A stretch of DNA of 64,000 bases, taken from contig KV425554.1 of the NCBI GenBank assembly GCA_001632425.1, positions 717,804 to 781,803 of the forward strand. The letters run 5' to 3'. Made by a program: the position numbers and the translations under genes. Source of the DNA: Neolentinus lepideus HHB14362 ss-1. Lineage: Eukaryota > Basidiomycota > Agaricomycetes > Gloeophyllales > Gloeophyllaceae. This document shows positions 58,501 through 64,000 of the stretch, piece after piece (the stretch's first letter is position 1; the number at the start of each line of letters is the position of its first letter). A model generated the notes under the pieces. That model worked only from the letters and a program-made list of their open reading frames with translations, ran no database searches and had not been told where the DNA came from.

Positions 58501-59124
58501 ATTGAAGTGCAATTCAAGGTAGCGGCTATGGCGTGATGCGTTGGGGTTCATAAGTGTCTTCGCGTTCCCAAAAGAGTCAAGGACTGTATAGAGGGCCTTC
58601 ACTTGCTCAGCAAGCTTGGATTCTCGTTTCGAGTGTGCTGAAAGGCGCAGAAGTTGATCGACGACAAGTTTACTGCTCGATGACTTGCCGGAGCCAGTGA
58701 TACCTCTATTCCAGTTAATTAGTCACTGGACCAACGGACAACGACATATGACGACGCACCGGAAGACGATTGATTGAGACTCATTCCTCCTCCGCATCAG
58801 CAAGTACATCCTGCCCGCCAAGTCGTATAAATGAGGCTGCAGTGCCGACGCCGACTGTCCCAAAGGTAGACTCGTGTCCTTGTAAGACCTCTCCTCATAC
58901 TCCTTTGCGCTAACATCGTTCAAGTTCGCGAGTGTTTTGTAGGGATTAACAACGACAAGGTGAGACGCGTTGATTCGAGTGTAAGGTACGTCAGAGCGAA
59001 ACCGAGCTTGAAGAACAGAGAGTACTGTGTCATCAGAAGGGTAGACCGTCGCAGACGCGGAAGAAGAGACGAGGTCGACGAGGTCGCCGGAATTAATGGC
59101 CTGGTTTGTTGACGAGGCGGCCAT
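52542..59124 (-). CDS. Chitin synthase with N-terminal myosin motor-like domain
   Basis: Makes cell-wall chitin from UDP-GlcNAc at the plasma membrane; the motor-like part aids delivery to growth sites. The start is ATG 59124 ([18 protein letters not shown]), about 1,900 codons in all. Motor domain: [14 protein letters not shown]-loop [19 protein letters not shown] (about 58700) and [10 protein letters not shown] at the switch-II position. After a linker comes a cytochrome-b5-like domain ([20 protein letters not shown]), a second b5-like block ([17 protein letters not shown]) and membrane helices. The catalytic GT2 core has [62 protein letters not shown] and [16 protein letters not shown]. 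More membrane helices follow, then a disordered Gly/Ser/Pro tail and a DEK_C domain ([33 protein letters not shown]) ending ILSES at 52542. This order matches class V-type fungal synthases. The switch-II sequence is atypical, as seen in other Chs motors. Confidence 0.95.
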
Positions 59125-59697
59125 GGCCTGTAAATGATAGAAAGGAAAACGACACACCCGTCGTCGAGACTGTCAGCAGTAATACGAAGGCAAGGCGAGG
59201 CCAGGTCGACTCTACCCGCGTGTGAAGCCACTTCTGGCAACCACTCGCACGCTAAAATACAGCGATCGGGTAATTTAAAGGAAATAGGATAAGTGGTTAA
59301 CAGACTATTTAATACTAGCGCCCTGGGCGACGTATTTAGAAAAGTTCGATGACATACTGACGGTACTGCTAGTATAGAGCACAACTCGACACGGCAAGCT
59401 TGGAACTTGAGGACGACTGAGCCAGGATTCAAATACATAATTGAGGCTAAGAAAATAATGGATAACATAATTCTCAGAGGAATCATCTTCTGGGCACTTC
59501 ACATCTTTGTGGCAATGACGTGTGGACCAGCCCGAAGAGAAAATGAGATATACAATTAGAACATAATAGCATACGAAGAATTCTACTGTACATCCACCAA
59601 AACACCGGTACCCTCCGATTCATCTGACGAAGGTGACTTTGCATGTCCTGTGAATCAGTAGGCAACCAATTAGAGTCAATTCAAACGGACATAAATA
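59125..59697. other. Intergenic
   Basis: Upstream of the chitin synthase and downstream of COPB2 (both minus strand). AT-rich at 59270-59560. No gene seen. Confidence 0.4.
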
Positions 59698-62695
59698 TCA
59701 CAACCGCGCACCTCCACTCCCGTTCACAGCATTGACCGGTGATTCCAGTAGAGCAGCTTCTTCCCGTGCGAGCGCATCCTCCCAGCCCTCCTCAAACAGC
59801 TCAGCGTGCTCCGTCGGACTCGCAACGGACGCCGCGATTTTCTTGCGGTTCTTCGCTACCAGATCCTCCCGCCAGGCATCCACTGCCTTGGGCACTAGGC
59901 TGCAAAGTGAATGTCTCAGAGCTCATCTCAGACGCAGAGAATCATTCGCGGAGAAACTAACCTCGGAGAATACGTCCGCGCAAACATAGCCGCCTCAGGT
60001 ATCCGCTGCGTCTTTATTAATAGGTCCACGCATGCCTTGGTGTTGCCGAGCTGGAAGAGCGTTGCGAATGCGAGGTTATTCGCACCCTTGGCTTCTGTGA
60101 ACAGAAAGTCTCAGAACCGTATGCAACCAAACCACTAGTAAAACATCTCACCCGCAGCCTTTGCTAATTTCGTCAATCCTTCCCGGTCACCCGTTGACAA
60201 CAAAAGCAACATGAGAGCACTCAAGTCGCCTCCTTTCTCGAAGCACTCTCTCGCCAGATCGAACCGCCAAACAGCCAGCGCGCGGTCGCCGAGTGTTTTC
60301 CACTTGGACTCTGCTTCAGACTCGGGAACCGATCGTGCTATTTCGAGAGCGATATCGAGATCATCAAGCTGGACAGCCAGATCGAACTTGTGATCTGGGT
60401 CAGTCGCCACTTGAAGAGCGAGTTCCTTGAGATCTGGTAGCTTCGTCAGCTCCGATCATACGGTGAAAGCGGAAGCACGTAACTGACCTCTGCCCTCCAA
60501 GAACCGGGCGACTTTGTTTCGCTGCTCTTTGGGGATCGTAGGTAATATTTCTTCTGCTGCCTCCATGTCACCCCGAAGCACGGCGGTCTGATACTCCACG
60601 AGACTGAGCGCCAGTGCGTAAGCATAGACATTGACATCCTTGTCGGCCAGGTAGACACGGCTGTGTGCTGGTAGATAGCCCATCAAATATAATGGCCTGT
60701 CTGAAAGTTAGTGAACCGACAAAAATACAACGATTCGCAGACATACGTATCGAACTGGGTGATCGTATATGACTCCGTGCCCACGAAGTAATTCAGCCTG
60801 TTGCTGCCATTCGTGTAGATGAAGCAGTCGCCTATCCATTTGGCAGTCTTGACGCTGGGTGATATCAGCATGAGTTTCCGCACCAATATCCCGGACCATA
60901 CATTTCAGGGACCTCCGCGACCACATCGAATGCCTCCTCAACACCCTCATCACCGATTTCTGCACCCTCTTCAACTTTCGAGGTGTAGGCATCACGGTCG
61001 AAACGAAGAATGTAGAAAGAATCCTTCGCGGTGATGGCAACCAACGAACCAGTTCCGGACCAGAACACCTATTCACGCCAACAGGGTCGAATGTTAAAAA
61101 AACGGTAAAAGCCAAGATAGCGAACGTACGTTCTGCGCATCAACCTCTATTCTCCGCACAATCTCACCCGACTCCCAATCCCAGAATAAAACAAACCCAT
61201 TCCCCCTAGCCGCAAGCAATGCGCCGCCATGCAGGCCTTCCACGGCCCACGTCCCAGCCCCCTTCATCCCCGCACCACCTCTCTCCCGAAAACTCTTGTA
61301 CATTCGCACCTTCGTCTTCCCCTCGAGCACCGCATACGTATTCGAGTCCCCTGCCCATGCAAACGAGCTGCCGGTCCCGAACGCCTTGTTCCGCCACGCC
61401 AGCGCCGTGTAGATGATATACTCGCCGTCACCGACAACGGTGACAAAGCGCCCATTCGGCGAGTGGATGAGCGCGGCGGGGAAGACTTCCGTGGAGCCCA
61501 ACTCCTTGAGGGAGATAGGTATCCGGCTGCCCTCCGCTGTCACGTCGTCCTGCAGGGTTTGCAGGTTCGCAGATAGCACCTCTTGGTTGCGGGTGTAGAC
61601 TAGCTTGCCTGACGGATCCATGCTGAATGTAGGCTCGTCCCGGCCGAGCTAGACATTGGAGCTGAGAGAAAGCTCCCTCGCAACGTCAAGCTGACTCACC
61701 TTGATAATGACTGCTCCCTCATCGAAGCCGACCGCTACCTCATTCGCATCCTTCCGCAGCGAAACGCACCATGCTCTCTCCAACGCGTAGCTCAGAGTGT
61801 TTTCTAGTCGATAGGTCCCGCTATTCCAGATCTTCACCGTCCCATCTTCGCTGCCGCTTATAATTATCGGAAGGTTGGGGTGGAAGACAGCAAAGGAGAC
61901 ATTGTTGGTGTGACTCTGCATCGTCTGCACGCAACTTTTGCTCAGATAGTCCCATATCTTGACGGTATTGTCGTCACCGCATGTTACAAGGTACGGTTTG
62001 TCCGCGCCAGGGTAGAATTCGACATAGTTGACACCACTAGGGTGTGCCTCCATGGTGAAGTTGGCGTTAGATGAGCCCAAGGACCACATCTTGACAGTAT
62101 GATCAAGACATGCCGACGCAAAGGTGTTCGTATCCTTGGGATTGATGGCAATGTTCATGATATAATGTGTATGCCCTTCGTAGACCTGTTTAAAGTTCAG
62201 AAGCCGTCACATACTGCTGTGTAAATATACGCACCTGGATGCACTTCCACCCCTTCTCCCAATCCCACGCCCGAATCGTCATATCATCACTCCCCGTCAG
62301 CACGATGCTCGCCGTCGGATGCACCGTCAGACACCGAATATAGTCAGGGTGCGCCTCGAACGCAGTGACTTTTTCATGGGTGTTGTAGTTGAACACACGC
62401 ACATGGAAATCGTCGCAGCCAGCCACAAACCAGTTTTTGCGTGCAATGAAGCGGACACACCGCACAGGCACTTCAGCGACTTCGAAAGTCCTGATCAGCG
62501 CGCCTGTCTCGTGGTTGTAGATGTTTACGGTGCCGTTGTACAGGCCGGTCAAGAGCCATGGCTCCGTCGGATGAAAATCAACTCCCTTTACGCGGTCTGT
62601 CCGCTGGAAGAATCTTCTCTGGAGAGATGCTCAGAAAGCGCCAAAGACCAGCACTTGTTGTACTCACATTGACGTCCGACAACATCCCTGCAATG
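59698..62695 (-). CDS. SEC27: Coatomer subunit beta' (COPB2/Sec27)
   Basis: WD40/alpha-solenoid protein of the COPI coat, needed for Golgi-to-ER retrograde vesicles. ATG 62695 (MLSDVN) joins after an intron to RFFQRTDRVKGVDFHPTEPW, the usual beta'-COP beginning. WD40 repeats follow: TGLYNGTVNIYNHETGALIR, VPVRCVRFIARKNWFVAGCD/D, AHPDYIRCLTVHPTASIVLT, AINPKDTNTFASACLDHTVK, VSFAVFHPNLPIIISGSEDG. The second WD40 propeller region (LVYTRNQEVLSANLQTLQDD, FGTGSSFAWAGDSNTYAVLE) leads to the solenoid (FDLAVQLDDLDIALEIARSV, WRFDLARECFEKGGDLSALM). The last exon (MPKAVDAWREDLVAKNRKKI) ends NAVNGSGGARL at 59698. Usual length for fungal members and no break seen. Confidence 0.93.
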
Positions 62696-62779
62696 TTTCC
62701 GCCGGCGAAGGCGACGTGTTAAGTCCAATGTACGGTAACCAAATTAGTTGCACTGCGGGAAGTAGACCCACTTGTGCGG

Positions 62780-62968
62780 AGTGCCAAAGCCACTTCTCAG
62801 CAAGTGCCCAAGGCACTAACATTGAGTGCTATGCCTCGTCCTGCGACACTTGTCGGAAGTGCCTTGGGCACTGCTTTCTTAAGTGCCTAAGGCACTGAGT
62901 GGGACATTTCTCCTATTGTACTTTAGTGCCCGAGGCACTTGCATTGAGTGGGTAGTGCCTCGGGCACT
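62780..62968. repeat. Cluster of AGTGCC...GGCACT palindromes
   Basis: Five 15-base palindromes with the pattern AGTGCCNNNGGCACT at 62803, 62858, 62882, 62925 and 62954, plus a degenerate one at 62780 (AGTGCCAAAGCCACT). The copies at 62803 and 62858 are exact reverse complements, as are those at 62925 and 62954. Confidence 0.95.
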
Positions 62969-63185
62969 TCTATTTAGTGGTATAGGTACCTCCTCGGGAC
63001 TGCTCCTGGCGCTCGAAGCTAGTCGTCTATACACTCGACCTGTCACCCATTTTAAATAGTAATAATATATTATTATTATCACATCTACTGAAGTACATCG
63101 ATATTAACTGATTAAGGCCCTACCTCTGCTGTCAGTGCCCTCAACATGATACCCCCACAGGGCTATCTCCAAGCATGACACCCCG
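62969..63185. other. Short flank between palindromes and terpene synthase relic
   Basis: AT-rich (TAATAATATATTATTATTATC near 63060 in part). No feature beyond this. Confidence 0.3.
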
Positions 63186-63540
63186 ACTTGCTCCCTGTTG
63201 TAAGATGCGATGTCCCGGGAATGGATACAGCATTAAATCAAGACCCCCAAGGTTTTATCGAATAGTTGTACTCACGTAATGATGAGGTCCGCGATGTGGT
63301 GCTCAAGCACCTTGACGACGGGGTGGTAGAACACCTCATCGGGAGGGCTGATGTGGAGCTCGCCGAGGACATGTGCCGATGTTCTCCTGCCATATCTTCA
63401 GGTAGCTGTTGATCGTCCGGATCGTGTCGTTGTCGCGGTCCTCGGCCTGAACGACAACTAACTTGGTGTAGTCTGTGAATACATCAACGAGGTGCTTCTG
63501 CGAGGCCGGGAAGGCGGTCTTGATGATGAATTCCCATAAC
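63186..63540 (-). pseudogene. Sesquiterpene synthase relic, middle exons
   Basis: Minus-strand exon from 63540 after a normal intron end (CTAAC...CTAG) reads LWEFIIKTAFPASQKHLVDV/FTDYTKLVVVQAEDRD, then TIRTINSYLKIWQENIG, the conserved helix-F region of basidiomycete terpene synthases. After ENIG the frame shifts by one base and resumes as HVLGELHISPPDEVFYHPVV/KVLEHHIADLI. A GTGAGT donor at 63275 and, past an intron-like gap without a proper AG, DIASYNREQV (about 63214-63186) carry most of the metal-binding NSE motif. The DDxxD region is absent. Frameshift plus missing ends mean it is not functional. Confidence 0.65.
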
Positions 63541-63671
63541 CTAGTCGTTGATTCGTTAGGAAAGGTAGGGAATTGGGTGGAGGAGCTCACTTACTCCTTT
63601 GCAACCGAAGGGATGCCTATACCGGAATAGTATTTACCCTTAGCTTTTCTAGTTCAATCTCTTAACTGCGC

Positions 63672-63902
63672 CGCACACAGTTCCTCGACGGGCTCATGCG
63701 CGTGCCCTCCTTCGACAGGGAAGTTGAGGCCAAGTACATACTCCACCTCGCCAACTGGCTGCGCTGCAATGACTGCTGGAACTTCGAGTCCAGTCGGTCC
63801 TTTGGCAAGAAGGGGCTCGAGATCCAGAAGACCCACGTCATCCCCCTCATGCTCAAGGTCCAGTTAGACCCCACGGGCCACTCTCAAAGCAGACAACGTT
63901 AG
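63672..63902 (+). pseudogene. Sesquiterpene synthase C-terminal exon, inverted relative to the rest
   Basis: The plus strand encodes RTQFLDGLMRVPSFDREVEA, then HLANWLRCNDCWNFESSRS and FGKKGLEIQKTHVIPLMLKV, stopping at 63902. This is the usual C-terminus of fungal sesquiterpene synthases (WNFES-RYFG-KG-E-QKT type, with Ser for the usual Tyr of RYFG). It lies upstream of, and opposite to, the middle exons on the minus strand, so the gene has been rearranged. Nothing further is supported from 63903 to 64000. Confidence 0.6.
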
Positions 63903-64000
63903 ATCTCTAAGCTCTCCTTCCGTACGCCGACGCACTTTTGGTTGTGTCTTTGCCTCTCTACCGGACGTTGTATAGCTATAAACCGCAGGGCCAGCCAGGA

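Overview
The window reads as nuclear DNA of a filamentous basidiomycete, most likely an agaricomycete wood or litter decayer. The coding regions are cut by many short (about 50-65 base) GT-AG introns. The gene set is fungal: a Zn2Cys6 regulator, a chitin synthase fused to a myosin-like motor, a ubiquitin-L40 fusion, and secreted GH3, GH16 and GH28 enzymes. There is also a Tnp2-type DNA transposon of the kind common in these genomes. Exon boundaries were read by eye, so gene spans are more reliable than individual splice sites.

Layout. 1-3.7 kb: a tandem dual-specificity phosphatase whose second domain has lost its catalytic residues, then a small conserved orphan. 4-16 kb, all minus strand: a secreted GH3 beta-glucosidase, a Zn2Cys6 regulator and a hyaluronan-synthase-like GT2 enzyme. 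16.4-16.6 kb: three successive long inverted repeats. 17.4-22 kb, plus strand: a membrane-anchored phytase and a purine/xanthine permease (NAT family). 22-28 kb, minus strand: a WW-domain membrane protein and a conserved fungal orphan. 28-35 kb: a GH16 protein, probably GPI-anchored, and two divergently transcribed GH28 paralogs. 35-39.7 kb: an unrecognised helical protein and a decayed DUF1989 gene that faces away from the ubiquitin-L40 gene at 40 kb. 40.6-42.5 kb: a gene-poor stretch with palindromes and a tRNA-like sequence.

42,548-48,953 is one DNA transposon with 29-base perfect terminal inverted repeats and a 7-base direct repeat (GTGTAAG) on each side. It carries a Tnp2-type transposase, interrupted by one in-frame TGA, and a second gene with a coding minisatellite. 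49.6-64 kb returns to ordinary genes: a Nudix CoA diphosphatase split into many small exons, a single-pass membrane orphan, the motor chitin synthase and coatomer beta'. After these come a cluster of AGTGCC...GGCACT palindromes and a sesquiterpene synthase relic whose C-terminal exon is in the opposite orientation to its middle exons.

The genes suggest a plant-litter lifestyle: cellobiose, glucan and pectin breakdown, phytate release and purine salvage sit among housekeeping wall-synthesis and secretion genes. I see no CRISPR array, prophage or convincing wholly new multi-gene system. The most unusual items are the scrambled terpene synthase, the two palindrome clusters, the transposon with its single stop codon, and the half-dead tandem phosphatase.
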